Of a stretch of DNA of 51,614 bases, positions 16,356-25,966 are shown one piece after another (the stretch's first letter is position 1; every line of letters begins with the position of its first letter). This DNA comes from Bacteroidota bacterium (GTDB taxonomy: Bacteria; Bacteroidota; Bacteroidia; B-17B0; Aurantibacillaceae), in assembly GCA_016194985.1 (NCBI GenBank), contig JACQAK010000154.1, positions 1-51,614 on the forward strand, in the 5' to 3' direction. The notes under the pieces are model-generated. The model made no database searches. It was given only the letters and a program-made list of their open reading frames with translations, and was not told the origin of the DNA. The translations under genes and the position numbers were made by a program.

Positions 16356-18194
16356 ATGAAAAGAGAAGAGGCTCACATCTTTGCTGATGAAGAAATGTTT
16401 CGGCACACCTTTGATAATCTTTTGGAAGGGGTACAGATTCATGACTTTAACTGGCGCTATACTTATGTAAATAATGCGCTTGTTAAAAACAGTCACTATA
16501 CAAAGGATGAATTAATCGGCTATACTCTAATGGACAAGTATCCGGGAATAGAGCATAGTGATTTATTTAAAGTATTGGAAAAATGCATGAATGAACGAGT
16601 AAGCAAACAATTTGAGACGGAATTCACATTTCCAAACGGTTCAAAAGAAGATTTCGAATTAAGCATACAACCTATTCCTGAAGGCATTTTTATTTTATCA
16701 ATAAATATATCACAACGCAAAAGGGCAGAGGAAAAACAAAAAGCAAGCGAGACCTATTATCATTCGGTGATTGAACAGGCAAGTGATACCATTTATATTG
16801 TTGACGGCTCCATACGGCCAAAATTTATTGATATCAATAAAAGCGGTTGTGAATTACTGGGCTACTCAAAAGAGGAAATATTACAACTAACAACCTTCGA
16901 TATCATCTTTGAAGATGATTTTGCCAGCAGTAAAGCCCGGATCGAAGAATTGAAAAACGGAATGCCTTTAAGAAAAGAACGAAGGCTCAAAAGAAAAGAC
17001 GGAAGTGTTATCTATGCCGAATTATCTGCAAAAAAAATGGACGATGGCAACATTATGGTTGTGGTCAGGGATATTTCGGAGCGAAAAAAAGCGGAAGAAC
17101 AATTGGCCGCCAATGAAAAACGTTTTCGCGCTTTAGTAGAAAATAACTACGATATTATTTCTTTAATAGATGAGAATTTTAACGTTGTTTACCGAAGTCC
17201 TTCTTCGGTAAGAATCATGGGGTGGACACTTGAGGAAATGCCAAATGTGAATGATTATTCCAACATTCATCCCGAAGACAGAGAATATGTCAGCTCCATC
17301 ATCCAAGAAGCTAAAAATAGTCCAGGACGACCTATCCACGCCAGTTTTAGAAGACAACATAAAAATGGTCATTATGTATGGCTCGAAGGTGTTATTACCA
17401 ATCTTTTACATGACGAACATGTAAAGGCCTATGTTAGTAATTTCAGGGACATTACAGAGAGAAAAAAAATCGAACATGATCTTAAACTTTTAAATGAGAC
17501 GCTGGAAAATAGAGTAAATGAACGTACTCACGAATTAGAAGCGTTTTCTTATTCAGTTTCACACGATTTAAGGGCTCCTTTGCGGGCCGTAAATGGTTAT
17601 GCGCAAATGCTCATCGAAGATTACGCACCACTGATTAATGAAGAAGGTAATCGCATTATACATAACATAAAATATAATGCCTCCAAGATGGGGGCTTTGA
17701 TCGATGATTTATTAGCCTTTTCAAGGTTGGGAAGAAAAGAGCTTCAAAAAAGAGAAATCGATTTAAATGAGATGTTGGAAGGTGTTCTTATTGAACTAAA
17801 TAAAACAACAACTCATCATGCAAAAATAAAAATAGGGAAATTGCACCATGTAAAAGCCGACTATGGCTTACTCTACCAGGCCATCTTTAATCTGGTTTCC
17901 AATGCCATCAAATATTCTTCTAAAAAAACAAATCCTTCCGTAAATATTTCATCAAAAGAAAAAAACGGAGAAGTAACCATTTGTATAAAAGACAATGGCG
18001 TAGGCTTTGATATGAAATACGTTGGTAAATTATTCTGTGTATTTCAGCGTTTACATTCACAGCAAGAATTTGAAGGCACCGGTGTAGGACTTGCCATTGT
18101 TCAGCGAGTGATCGCCAAGCATTATGGAAAAGTATGGGCAAAAGGAAAAGTGAACGAGGGCGCTGAATTTTATATATCATTAAAAAACGATTAA
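16356..18194 (+). CDS. PAS-domain sensor histidine kinase, soluble, phytochrome-kinase-like HisKA
   Basis: A 612-residue kinase without transmembrane segments, so probably cytosolic. Three PAS domains occupy about residues 12-120, 130-245 and 250-370. Each ends in a PAC-like motif followed by a basic linker (ISQRKRAEEK, ISERKKAEEQ, ITERKKIEHD). A short coiled coil leads to the HisKA box FSYSVSHDLRAPLRAVNGYA with phospho-acceptor H403. The ATPase has the N box FNLVSNAIKYSS, G1 DNGVGFD and G2 GTGVGLAIVQ. The HisKA type resembles those of bacterial phytochromes, but there is no GAF/PHY chromophore module. Its partner is encoded 3 nt downstream. The signal sensed is unknown. Confidence 0.92.
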   Translation: MKREEAHIFADEEMFRHTFDNLLEGVQIHDFNWRYTYVNNALVKNSHYTKDELIGYTLMDKYPGIEHSDLFKVLEKCMNERVSKQFETEFTFPNGSKEDFELSIQPIPEGIFILSINISQRKRAEEKQKASETYYHSVIEQASDTIYIVDGSIRPKFIDINKSGCELLGYSKEEILQLTTFDIIFEDDFASSKARIEELKNGMPLRKERRLKRKDGSVIYAELSAKKMDDGNIMVVVRDISERKKAEEQLAANEKRFRALVENNYDIISLIDENFNVVYRSPSSVRIMGWTLEEMPNVNDYSNIHPEDREYVSSIIQEAKNSPGRPIHASFRRQHKNGHYVWLEGVITNLLHDEHVKAYVSNFRDITERKKIEHDLKLLNETLENRVNERTHELEAFSYSVSHDLRAPLRAVNGYAQMLIEDYAPLINEEGNRIIHNIKYNASKMGALIDDLLAFSRLGRKELQKREIDLNEMLEGVLIELNKTTTHHAKIKIGKLHHVKADYGLLYQAIFNLVSNAIKYSSKKTNPSVNISSKEKNGEVTICIKDNGVGFDMKYVGKLFCVFQRLHSQQEFEGTGVGLAIVQRVIAKHYGKVWAKGKVNEGAEFYISLKND

Positions 18195-18197
18195 ATC

Positions 18198-18635
18198 ATG
18201 ACACACGAAACTGATATTCTTTTAATTGAAGACAATATGCATGATGCTGAACTGGCCATCAGAGCATTGAAAAAAAATAATCTGGCAAATAATTTAATCC
18301 ACCTTAAAGATGGGGCAGAAGCCATTGACTACATTTTCGGAGAAGGCAATTTTTCAGGAAGAAACCTCGAAGATATTCCAAAAGTTATTTTACTTGATCT
18401 GAAGATGCCCAAAGTAAATGGCATTGAAGTATTAGCGAGATTGAAATCCGACGAAAGAACCAGAAAAATTCCGGTAGTGATCCTCACCTCATCAAAAGAA
18501 GATCCCGACATACAAACATGCTACGATCTTGGTGCCAACAGCTATGTTGTAAAACCTGTAGAATTTACTGAATTTGTAAAAGTAGTGAGTGATTTGGGAT
18601 TATACTGGATGATTATCAATCAGCCACCTGCATAA
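18198..18635 (+). CDS. single-domain response regulator, Rcp1-like
   Basis: A 145-residue stand-alone receiver domain with no output domain. The acidic pocket is [11 protein letters not shown], the phospho-acceptor is D67 in [12 protein letters not shown], the switch threonine lies in [10 protein letters not shown], and the conserved lysine in SYVVKPVEF. The long loop before D67 and the overall layout match Rcp1-type regulators that partner phytochrome-like kinases. It lies 3 nt after the kinase gene. Output is probably protein-protein interaction or a phosphorelay; no target is encoded nearby. Confidence 0.92.
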   Translation: MTHETDILLIEDNMHDAELAIRALKKNNLANNLIHLKDGAEAIDYIFGEGNFSGRNLEDIPKVILLDLKMPKVNGIEVLARLKSDERTRKIPVVILTSSKEDPDIQTCYDLGANSYVVKPVEFTEFVKVVSDLGLYWMIINQPPA

Positions 18636-18649
18636 CGAGGAAAATTATA

Positions 18650-21600
18650 CTATTTACCATAAGTGATCTTAAATTCAGTACGTCGGTTCTGTGCATGCTC
18701 TTTGTCCGAACAGGAAACTCCATTGGCACATTGATTCAATAGTTTTGTTTCACCGTAACCGATCGCTTTTAGCCGGGATTTATTAATCCCCTTAGAAACA
18801 ATATAATCTACAGCATACTGAGCACGTTTATTAGAAAGCTTTAAATTGTATGCATCATTAGAACGGGAATCAGTATGCGAACTTAATTCTATGATCAATT
18901 TCGAATTGGTGTTTAATACATTAATGGTTTTATCGAGGATTTTTTGACCCAACGAATCAAATTTATAATCATTTGTTTTATAAAATATCCTTTCAATAAT
19001 CGTCAGTGTTTCACTACTGGCTTTCATATCAATAACCTGCAGCCAGGGATCATCCATTGTAAAATCACCCATCATCACTTTATCAACTTCCAGCAATTTA
19101 TAGGCAAACGTACCTTCGCTGTTTTTTTGTAATTGCTTGCAGATCTTTCCTCTGCTATCAGCAATATATACAATCGAATCATTTACATTCTTAGATGTGA
19201 CTTCCAACCGATCCGCCTGATTCATTTTCGTATTTCTGAAAGAGAATTTACCCTTATCATCCGTCGTTACATTTTCTAATTGTTTACGCATGGGATCAAA
19301 CAGTCTGACTGTCGCATTTGCAAGTCCCTTCTTATGGCTATCGTACACATAACCGTTAATCTTCATGCTTAACTCCTCATCACTTACTTCAAGATTAGAC
19401 ATCAGGTTTTTTTCTACAGACAATACTTTATAGCTAAATACATCTTTTCCTACCTCAAATGTTTTTATCACTTTACCATTCTTATCCGTTAAATATACTT
19501 TTGTATTTGCCGGTAAATGCATATCCGACTCATTCATATCAATGGTATAATTCTGACCGGAGGGTAGATTCCTAAAAGCAAAACAACCCTGTTCGTTCGT
19601 AACAACACTATCCTTAACAGTCCCATCTGCACTCAATAAATATACCCGTGTATGTTTAACCGGATCTTTCCCCTGAGGCCCAAAACGGAGATTACCGGCC
19701 AGAAGCAATTTATCATCCGTCGTCATTTCCTGTAAACTTAATGAATCGAATGGAATACTATTAAATACGAATTTTTTATTCTTAAATGGATATGACGCTT
19801 TTATAATACGACCCTGAAGGTTAACTAAATAATACGATGTTTTGTTCGCAAATTGCACATCACCCTCTTCAACTGCCGTCATATATTCATTATCCACACT
19901 CAGATTTTTAAATTTAAATAATCCTTTTTGGTTCGTATACATCGAATCTACTACCACACCTTTGCCATCCAATAAATACACTTTCCTATTGGAAACAGGT
20001 CTGAGTGTGAGTTTTTCCTGACCATAAGTACAGTTATTGAACTTAAATTTTAACTCCTCATCTGTTGCCAATTCTGACAACACACTCTTCTCATGAGACA
20101 ATAATTTAAAATCAAAATTATCTTTCCCCACTATAAAATTTTTCAAGCTCTTCCCGCTTCTATCCCTCAAAACAACTTCTGTTCCCGGAGGTAAATGGAG
20201 GCTCGTATCGCTAATACTTACTAAATAATCCTGTTTTGATACCAGATTTTTAAACACAAAACATCCCAGATCATTGGTCTTTGCTGTATCAACGACATCG
20301 CCAAATGTATTTTTCAAAAATAAGTATGCATTTTTAATAAACACTGTGGGACTATTACCATGCGACAACACCCCTGATAAAGTCAGATCTTCATCAGAGT
20401 AAACCTCTGATAAATCAGTTTGATCAAAAGGCAAATGTTCAAACACAAAATCATTGCCCTTTAAGGGATGAGACACTCTCACAATATCACCTTTCGAATC
20501 CGCTAAATAATACCTTGCCTTTCCATTAAACTGAATATCTTCAGGATCAACGGAAGCCATAAATTCTTTCTCGCCATATAAGTTCCTGAACTGAAACGAT
20601 CCTTTCTCATTGGTACGTGTGGAATCAATGATGCTTCCTGCCTCATTCATTAAATACACTTTCGTGTTTTTAGAAGGGTTATTAATGTTTTGAGTTAATA
20701 ATAATGTGGCAAAAATATCTTTTGCCATGCTCGAAAAAGTAAACTGATAAATGTCGTCTAAGCCCATTCCTCCTTTTCTGTTAGAAGAAAAATAACCATG
20801 AATGCTGTCCGTAAAAACAATTCCAAAATCATCGTCGCTGCTATTTATTCCGGCGCCTTCATTTCTATCCAGATACCATTTATCTGCTATTTTATTTGCT
20901 GAAAAAATATCAAAACCACCCTGCCCTTTCAATCCGTTTGATGAAAAAAACAATACACCATCTTTTCTTATATATGGAAACTCTTCATCCTTGTCTGTAT
21001 TAATTTCTGAACCAAGATTTTGAGGAGCTTCCCACTCTGTGCCATTTCTTTTACATACGTAAATATCCTTACCGCCTTTGCCTCCGGGCATATCACTTGC
21101 AAAAAACAGATAATTACCATCGTATGAAACTGACGCATGACCAACAGAATAAGATTCATTATTATATTTAAATGGTACCGGATCAGACCAACTATTTTCC
21201 TTTTTCTCGAATACCAAAAGTTTTGCTTTGTTCACAAAATCCCTTCTCCCTTTATTAATATAATCAACTCTGGTTAAGTATAACTGAGTTTGTGCCGCAT
21301 TAAATGCAACAGGGCCATCATGAAAAGGGCCATTAATACGATTGGAAAAAGGAATAATCCTTTCTGTTCTGCCTTTTGCAGTCCCGGCTAAAAATACATC
21401 AACATAAGGAAACCCATTTACATCAACGGATTCATTATTAACCAGATCTTTCAATTGATCAGTTACCAGTAAAATTTTATCTGCATACGGAACGGCACAA
21501 AACTCTGCATTCTTTGTATTTAAACCTTCAGCAAGCGCTACCTCATATTCCTGTTTTATTTTTTTTACCTTCAAAGAATCCTCATTAAATATCTTAACAG

Positions 21601-21664
21601 TGGCAAATCCCTGAAGGCTCAGAAATAAAAAAATAAAATGCATAAGGAACCGGTTATTTTTCAT
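18650..21664 (-). CDS. OmpA-family protein with PD40 beta-propeller repeats and five tandem regulatory-like cassettes
   Basis: A 1004-residue envelope protein with a signal peptide (1-22). Residues about 60-320 contain WD40-like PD40 repeats, visible as GNYLFFASDMPGGKGGKDIY, GVLFFSSNGLKGQGGFDIF and GYFSSNRKGGMGLDDIY. About residues 328-875 hold five cassettes of roughly 110 residues related to carboxypeptidase-regulatory/SpaA-like folds, each with a KVYL...T(N)EKGSFQFRNL core. The last 130 residues are an OmpA peptidoglycan-binding domain (IELSSHTDSRSNDAYNLKLS, then NRRTEFKI). The PorP/SprF gene lies immediately upstream in the operon. In T9SS systems such pairs anchor or assemble exported surface proteins. 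The assignment to T9SS-associated function is by family and context. Confidence 0.88.
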   Translation of the reverse strand: MKNNRFLMHFIFLFLSLQGFATVKIFNEDSLKVKKIKQEYEVALAEGLNTKNAEFCAVPYADKILLVTDQLKDLVNNESVDVNGFPYVDVFLAGTAKGRTERIIPFSNRINGPFHDGPVAFNAAQTQLYLTRVDYINKGRRDFVNKAKLLVFEKKENSWSDPVPFKYNNESYSVGHASVSYDGNYLFFASDMPGGKGGKDIYVCKRNGTEWEAPQNLGSEINTDKDEEFPYIRKDGVLFFSSNGLKGQGGFDIFSANKIADKWYLDRNEGAGINSSDDDFGIVFTDSIHGYFSSNRKGGMGLDDIYQFTFSSMAKDIFATLLLTQNINNPSKNTKVYLMNEAGSIIDSTRTNEKGSFQFRNLYGEKEFMASVDPEDIQFNGKARYYLADSKGDIVRVSHPLKGNDFVFEHLPFDQTDLSEVYSDEDLTLSGVLSHGNSPTVFIKNAYLFLKNTFGDVVDTAKTNDLGCFVFKNLVSKQDYLVSISDTSLHLPPGTEVVLRDRSGKSLKNFIVGKDNFDFKLLSHEKSVLSELATDEELKFKFNNCTYGQEKLTLRPVSNRKVYLLDGKGVVVDSMYTNQKGLFKFKNLSVDNEYMTAVEEGDVQFANKTSYYLVNLQGRIIKASYPFKNKKFVFNSIPFDSLSLQEMTTDDKLLLAGNLRFGPQGKDPVKHTRVYLLSADGTVKDSVVTNEQGCFAFRNLPSGQNYTIDMNESDMHLPANTKVYLTDKNGKVIKTFEVGKDVFSYKVLSVEKNLMSNLEVSDEELSMKINGYVYDSHKKGLANATVRLFDPMRKQLENVTTDDKGKFSFRNTKMNQADRLEVTSKNVNDSIVYIADSRGKICKQLQKNSEGTFAYKLLEVDKVMMGDFTMDDPWLQVIDMKASSETLTIIERIFYKTNDYKFDSLGQKILDKTINVLNTNSKLIIELSSHTDSRSNDAYNLKLSNKRAQYAVDYIVSKGINKSRLKAIGYGETKLLNQCANGVSCSDKEHAQNRRTEFKITYGK

Positions 21665-21675
21665 GCCTCTGTCTG

Positions 21676-22605
21676 TTACAAAAATCGTGAAGTCACCATT
21701 TGAGATTTACCTTTGCCGAAGTCATAACTCAGCATAATTTCGTGCGACCCGTAAGAGGTCTTCGCTATACCATTAAGCCCATAATCATAACTATAGCCTA
21801 TTTTCAGTTTATCCGTCACCAGATATTGGGCAAGGCACACAATCGAAAGGCTAGTACGACAGGATACACCTAACCACAACTTGTTCCTGATTAAAAAATT
21901 AGCATTGATATCCGCATTGATAGTCTTTCCTTCAATAGATTTGATCAATACCGAAGGGCTAAATACCAACTGCTCATTAATCGAAAATGCCTTTCCTACA
22001 GTGAAAAAGAGATGCTGATTTAAATTATAAAAGCTTATACTCTGACCCTGTGAAGAAGTTGTGGTAAACAGAGTTGGATGAATAAGATGTGTCACACTCA
22101 GTCCTGCAAAAAAAGTACGGGAATAATAATAGAGTCCTGCACTCATATCAAAACGTATAGAACGATTGATTGAATTAGTATAAAGCGTTGGTTCATTTTG
22201 ATCTGAAAGATCTAATTTGGATGAATTAAAATTATAGCTCACCAACCCTGTAGAAAGCCCGAAAGATAATTTTCCCTTTCCTAATTTCACACGGTAGCAA
22301 TAATCCAGATAAGCCGACATCCATTTTTTTGGTCCAATGGTTTCCTGAACAACATGCGCTCCTATTCCAATCTTTTTGGCTTTTAAGGGGCCTGATAAGC
22401 TCAGGTTATTGGTTTGAGGAGAGCCATTAACATTAACCCATTCTTTTCTAAACAGCCCGGTAACATTCAAGGCATCTTTACTGCCAATATATGCCGGATT
22501 AATAACTACCTGATTAAACATGTACTGGCTGTATTGAGGATCCTGTTGAGCAAAAGAATAACTTATGCTACAAAATAAGAATATATACAGTCCAAAGTGT
22601 TTCAT
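21676..22605 (-). CDS. PorP/SprF family type IX secretion system membrane protein
   Basis: A 309-residue outer-membrane protein, taking the ATG at 22605 (MKHFGLYIFLF), which overlaps the upstream stop by one base (TAATG). A signal peptide ends near SYSFAQ. It is followed by the family signature QDPQYSQYMFNQVVINPAYIG (split here by family convention into DPQYSQYMFN and INPAYIG). Later strands include WLGVSCRTSLSIV and KLKIGYSYDYGLNGI. PorP/SprF proteins are beta-barrels used by T9SS to anchor or export gliding and adhesin proteins. It sits between a CHU_C protein and an OmpA/PD40 protein, the usual type-B arrangement. Confidence 0.92.
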   Translation of the reverse strand: MKHFGLYIFLFCSISYSFAQQDPQYSQYMFNQVVINPAYIGSKDALNVTGLFRKEWVNVNGSPQTNNLSLSGPLKAKKIGIGAHVVQETIGPKKWMSAYLDYCYRVKLGKGKLSFGLSTGLVSYNFNSSKLDLSDQNEPTLYTNSINRSIRFDMSAGLYYYSRTFFAGLSVTHLIHPTLFTTTSSQGQSISFYNLNQHLFFTVGKAFSINEQLVFSPSVLIKSIEGKTINADINANFLIRNKLWLGVSCRTSLSIVCLAQYLVTDKLKIGYSYDYGLNGIAKTSYGSHEIMLSYDFGKGKSQMVTSRFL

Positions 22606-23357
22606 TAGCGCATGAGCTCTACCCATCCGGTAGTTTTATGTCCATCAATAATTACTATAAAGAAATAGGTTCCGGATGCCAACATCGTCCCCTTGGCATC
22701 TTCACCTCTCCAAACAACAGACGCATTATCATACCCGCTTTTATCCCAAATTAAACTACCCCATCGGCTGTATATACTTACGCTGTTATCAGGATAATCC
22801 TCTATGTGTTCAATATGAAAAAAATCGTTGTGTCCATCATTATTAGGCGAGATTCCGTTATGAATTACCACTTTACAGGTTCCTTCGCCTCTTTTCACTT
22901 CTGTTGCACCTGTTCTGGTATTTCCCTTCGAATCACTCACCGCATAACTATAGTTTCCAACAGCCAGATTTAAAAGAGAGGAACTTGTATCGGATAATAA
23001 AACACCATTTTTATACCACTTGTAAATATACGGTACATTTGAGCCATTTACATTTAAAACAATAGACGCGTCATTAGCACTGGCACAGGTCATAGCAGTT
23101 GTGTAAGTATTGATTTGCAAAACTCCCAATCCAATAATGTCGGGTTGTAAAAATCCTTGTGTGAATCTGGCAGTTGAAGTGGCATTTTGCACATCTGTAT
23201 AAACAGGTTCTCCTATGTTATAGTATACAGTTACCGAACCCGTTGGAGATGCGGTAGTAGCTATGCCTCCGTCTGTATTAAACACGCTGGGTGCTACAGA
23301 CTGAGAAAATGCAATATTACAGCAACTTAATATGAGTGCTAAAAACCAGTGTCTCAT
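22605..23357 (-). CDS. T9SS type B sorting-domain (CHU_C, gliding-associated) protein
   Basis: A 250-residue exported protein with a signal peptide (1-18). The N-terminal part (about 25-75) has a short beta domain with VTVYYNIGEPVYTDV and RFTQGFLQPDIIG, common in Bacteroidota secreted proteins. The middle resembles an SprB-repeat-like segment. The C-terminal 85 residues are a gliding-motility CHU_C domain: NGISPNNDGHNDFFHIEHI, SIYSRWGSLIWDKSGY, GTYFFIVIIDG. It probably serves as the T9SS-sorted component of the locus. Its stop overlaps the PorP start, and the fibre-like gene ends 2 nt upstream. Confidence 0.88.
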   Translation of the reverse strand: MRHWFLALILSCCNIAFSQSVAPSVFNTDGGIATTASPTGSVTVYYNIGEPVYTDVQNATSTARFTQGFLQPDIIGLGVLQINTYTTAMTCASANDASIVLNVNGSNVPYIYKWYKNGVLLSDTSSSLLNLAVGNYSYAVSDSKGNTRTGATEVKRGEGTCKVVIHNGISPNNDGHNDFFHIEHIEDYPDNSVSIYSRWGSLIWDKSGYDNASVVWRGEDAKGTMLASGTYFFIVIIDGHKTTGWVELMR

Positions 23358-23359
23358 GT

Positions 23360-25663
23360 TTATGGTCTCATTAAGATGTAGGAGAAATTGAGTGTTACCA
23401 CCAAACCAAGAGATGTATTCACATTATACGACAATGTATTGGCAGAAGAAATATAAGCATTGTTTAATGAGATAGAACCAGAAGAAGCATTGTGGCTGTT
23501 TAATGTGACCACCACCACATCGCCTACTTGTGCTCCGGGTATAGAAAAAGTTCCCGCGTTATTTCCAAGACTTAATAAAAAAGAACCCGACAACGTTCCA
23601 TATTTAATAATTGAAAAAGGTGTACTACCTGCTCCCAATTTTACATTACCCGAATTAATATCAAAATTAGCTCCCGGAGACGTTGTTCCTATTCCTATGC
23701 TTCCTGTTGAAGTCACTCTCAATCTTTCCGAGCCTGCAGTTTTAACTACAAAATCATTGGCATCTGTAGTTCCTATAAAATTAGTAGCTGCCGAAGTTCC
23801 CGCATTTCCTGATAAATTCCAGCTGGCAGGTAATGTAACGCTCCCGCCCCCAGCAGATAAATTCAAAGTATTGCCTGATATTGATAAGGTTTGAGCCGGA
23901 ACCGACAAGGTTTGAGTGGGATAAGAACCACTTAATGTAATATTGCCGTTGGTAGCAACAGTGGGAGTAACAGAACTTAAAGTATAATTAGGCGAAGTGC
24001 CGATCACCGTAATATTGGTACCCTGCGCTATGCTTGTTGGAACAACCGTAATTGTTTGCGTTGGGTAAGAACCGCTTAATGCAATATTACCGTTAGTTAT
24101 TAAGGTTGGTGTTACGGCGCTTATAGTATAGTTCGGTGAAGTTCCGTTAACAATAACATTAGTACCCTGTGCTATCGAGGTGCTTTGAGTTGCAGCACTA
24201 ATGGTATAATTAGGAGCTGTTCCATTAACAGTAATGTTTGCACCTTGAGTGATTGTGGTAGTAGGCGAAGATGGTAAAGTAACACTTCCTCCTCCCGCCG
24301 ATAAATTAAGGGTATTACCGGATATGGATAAAGTTTGCGAAGGGACACTGATCGTTTGATTAGGATATGCGCCATTGATCGTTATATTTCCACTTGGTGT
24401 TAACGTTGGTGTTATGGCACTGATGGTATAATTTGGTGAAGCTCCGTTCACTAATATATAAGAGCCCTGTTCAATGGTTGTAACCGGCACATCAATGGTT
24501 TGATTAGGATAAATACCTGTTATAGTGGCATTTCCAGTTGCTGTTAAAGTAGGTGTCACCGCACTGATTGTGTAATCCGGAGCTGTTCCATTTACTATCA
24601 CATGCGTGCCCTGATTAATTGTAGTTGTTGGGGAAGAAGGTAAGATCACGCTTCCTCCACCCGACGATAAATTTAATGTATTACCGGAAACGGATAAGGT
24701 TTGAGTAGGCACATCGATTGTTTGATTAGGATAAATTCCGGTTATAGAAGCATTACCGGTTGTTGTTAAAGTAGGCGTCACGGCACTGATCGTATAGCTG
24801 GGAGAACTTCCATTCACTATGATATTTGTACCGCTGTTCACCAACGTGCCGGGTAAGGTTATTGTATTACCATTGCTGATGGATAATTGATCTGCCGATA
24901 TACTTAAAGTGGGCGAACTGGTGATTGTATAATCAGGTGAAGTGCCGGAAACAATAATATTACTATTGCCTGAAGTAATGGATCCGGATGCTGCAGGTGT
25001 AATACTATAATTAGGGTAAGAACCACTAACGCCCTGCCCACTGATGTTTACAGTTTGATTAGGAGCCGTGTTGGTAATTGTTGATCCTGTCACACTGATA
25101 CCCGAACCTGCCACATATTGCGGAAGAAAAACAGTATTACCATTGCTGATGGAAATCGAATTATTAGTAATACTCAATGTAGGAGAAGGCACATTAATAC
25201 TGTAAGTAGCCAACGACGGATTGGAAATGGTATTAGGTGCATTGATCGTTAATGTAGGATTAGGATTTGAATTAGCGGCATACATGGCATAAGGAACCGA
25301 TAAAAAACCACTACGCCCACCCAATTGACTAAACCCTAAACCCATATCTACCCAAACTTCGTAACTAACATCACCTGTTTGCCAGGTAATAGCCGAAAAG
25401 GATCCCGACTGAATTGTTCCGCTTCCAATACGAAGATTAAAGTAGCCAAAATCGTTGGTGGTTACCGAATGCACCTCATCATAGGAAGACGAAGAAGAGA
25501 TCATGGTGTTAAAGATTTTAAACTGTACCTGAATAGGAGTATTTACTTTTACCTGGCCGCTCATGTCTCTGGCAATAGCCTGGTAGGGAATATAGGGCGG
25601 AGCCTGTGCTTTTATGGCAAGAGAGATTATAAAAAATACAAAAAATAGAAATTGTTTTACCAT
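23360..25663 (-). CDS. repetitive fibre-like surface protein
   Basis: A 767-residue protein with a signal peptide (1-20, ending IKAQA). Residues about 25-130 form a conserved N-terminal domain (IPYQAIARDMSGQV, VPYAMYAANS). From about 140 to 615 the sequence is an array of short beta-rich repeats built from cycles of NGTSPNYTISAVTP, GSYPTQTL and SGNTLNLSAGGGSVTLP. The C-terminal part contains GSERLRVTSTGSIGIGTTSPG, a motif common in phage-tail-fibre-like and adhesin stalks, and a final strand-rich domain. It has no CHU_C domain of its own, but the next gene does. It is probably a surface fibre or adhesin displayed by the downstream PorP/OmpA pair; that role is inferred from context. Confidence 0.78.
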   Translation of the reverse strand: MVKQFLFFVFFIISLAIKAQAPPYIPYQAIARDMSGQVKVNTPIQVQFKIFNTMISSSSSYDEVHSVTTNDFGYFNLRIGSGTIQSGSFSAITWQTGDVSYEVWVDMGLGFSQLGGRSGFLSVPYAMYAANSNPNPTLTINAPNTISNPSLATYSINVPSPTLSITNNSISISNGNTVFLPQYVAGSGISVTGSTITNTAPNQTVNISGQGVSGSYPNYSITPAASGSITSGNSNIIVSGTSPDYTITSSPTLSISADQLSISNGNTITLPGTLVNSGTNIIVNGSSPSYTISAVTPTLTTTGNASITGIYPNQTIDVPTQTLSVSGNTLNLSSGGGSVILPSSPTTTINQGTHVIVNGTAPDYTISAVTPTLTATGNATITGIYPNQTIDVPVTTIEQGSYILVNGASPNYTISAITPTLTPSGNITINGAYPNQTISVPSQTLSISGNTLNLSAGGGSVTLPSSPTTTITQGANITVNGTAPNYTISAATQSTSIAQGTNVIVNGTSPNYTISAVTPTLITNGNIALSGSYPTQTITVVPTSIAQGTNITVIGTSPNYTLSSVTPTVATNGNITLSGSYPTQTLSVPAQTLSISGNTLNLSAGGGSVTLPASWNLSGNAGTSAATNFIGTTDANDFVVKTAGSERLRVTSTGSIGIGTTSPGANFDINSGNVKLGAGSTPFSIIKYGTLSGSFLLSLGNNAGTFSIPGAQVGDVVVVTLNSHNASSGSISLNNAYISSANTLSYNVNTSLGLVVTLNFSYILMRP
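23820..25110. repeat. imperfect tandem repeats inside the fibre-like gene
   Basis: The coding region for about residues 185-615 consists of related units. Near-identical words such as TTAGGATA before a proline-asparagine turn, and GATAAGGTTTGAG, recur. The blocks encoding SGNTLNLS.GGGSV occur at least three times (about 23840-23880, 24280-24325, 24645-24695). Such an array is prone to expansion and contraction by recombination, so copy number may vary between strains. Confidence 0.7.
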
Positions 25664-25966
25664 TACTTAATTTTACTAAAAGGATATAAAACTACTTTAA
25701 TTTGAATCAGCGGTAAGTTAATTTTTTGTTAAAAAGCTTACATGCGTAATAAAAATACAGATTTTTCACCAAACTAACAACTGTTAAAATATTGATTATC
25801 AGGTTTAAATCGAGTGAAGATAGTCTTTTATCCGGCAAAGGGGTGGATCTGTATCTTTTAAACAGAAATAGGGTTATACTAACATAAATCTGTTTAAAAC
25901 ATCGCTTATGATTTAATTTACCCGCCCCTTTCTAAAGTAACTTCGTGTAATTTAAAATTAAGCTCT
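25664..25966. other. divergent spacer between the fibre operon and exbB
   Basis: This 303-nt AT-rich spacer must hold promoters for both directions. Weak -7-like candidates are TAACTTCG at 25938-25945 (+, one mismatch to TAnnTTTG) and TTAGTTTG on the minus strand at 25778-25771 (one mismatch). Neither has a convincing -33 partner. No gene, RNA or repeat is evident. Confidence 0.4.

Noticed and set aside
23820-25110. CRISPR array
   Set aside because: The repeated units are in frame, vary in sequence and length, and encode beta-repeats; there are no constant repeats with unique spacers and no cas genes.
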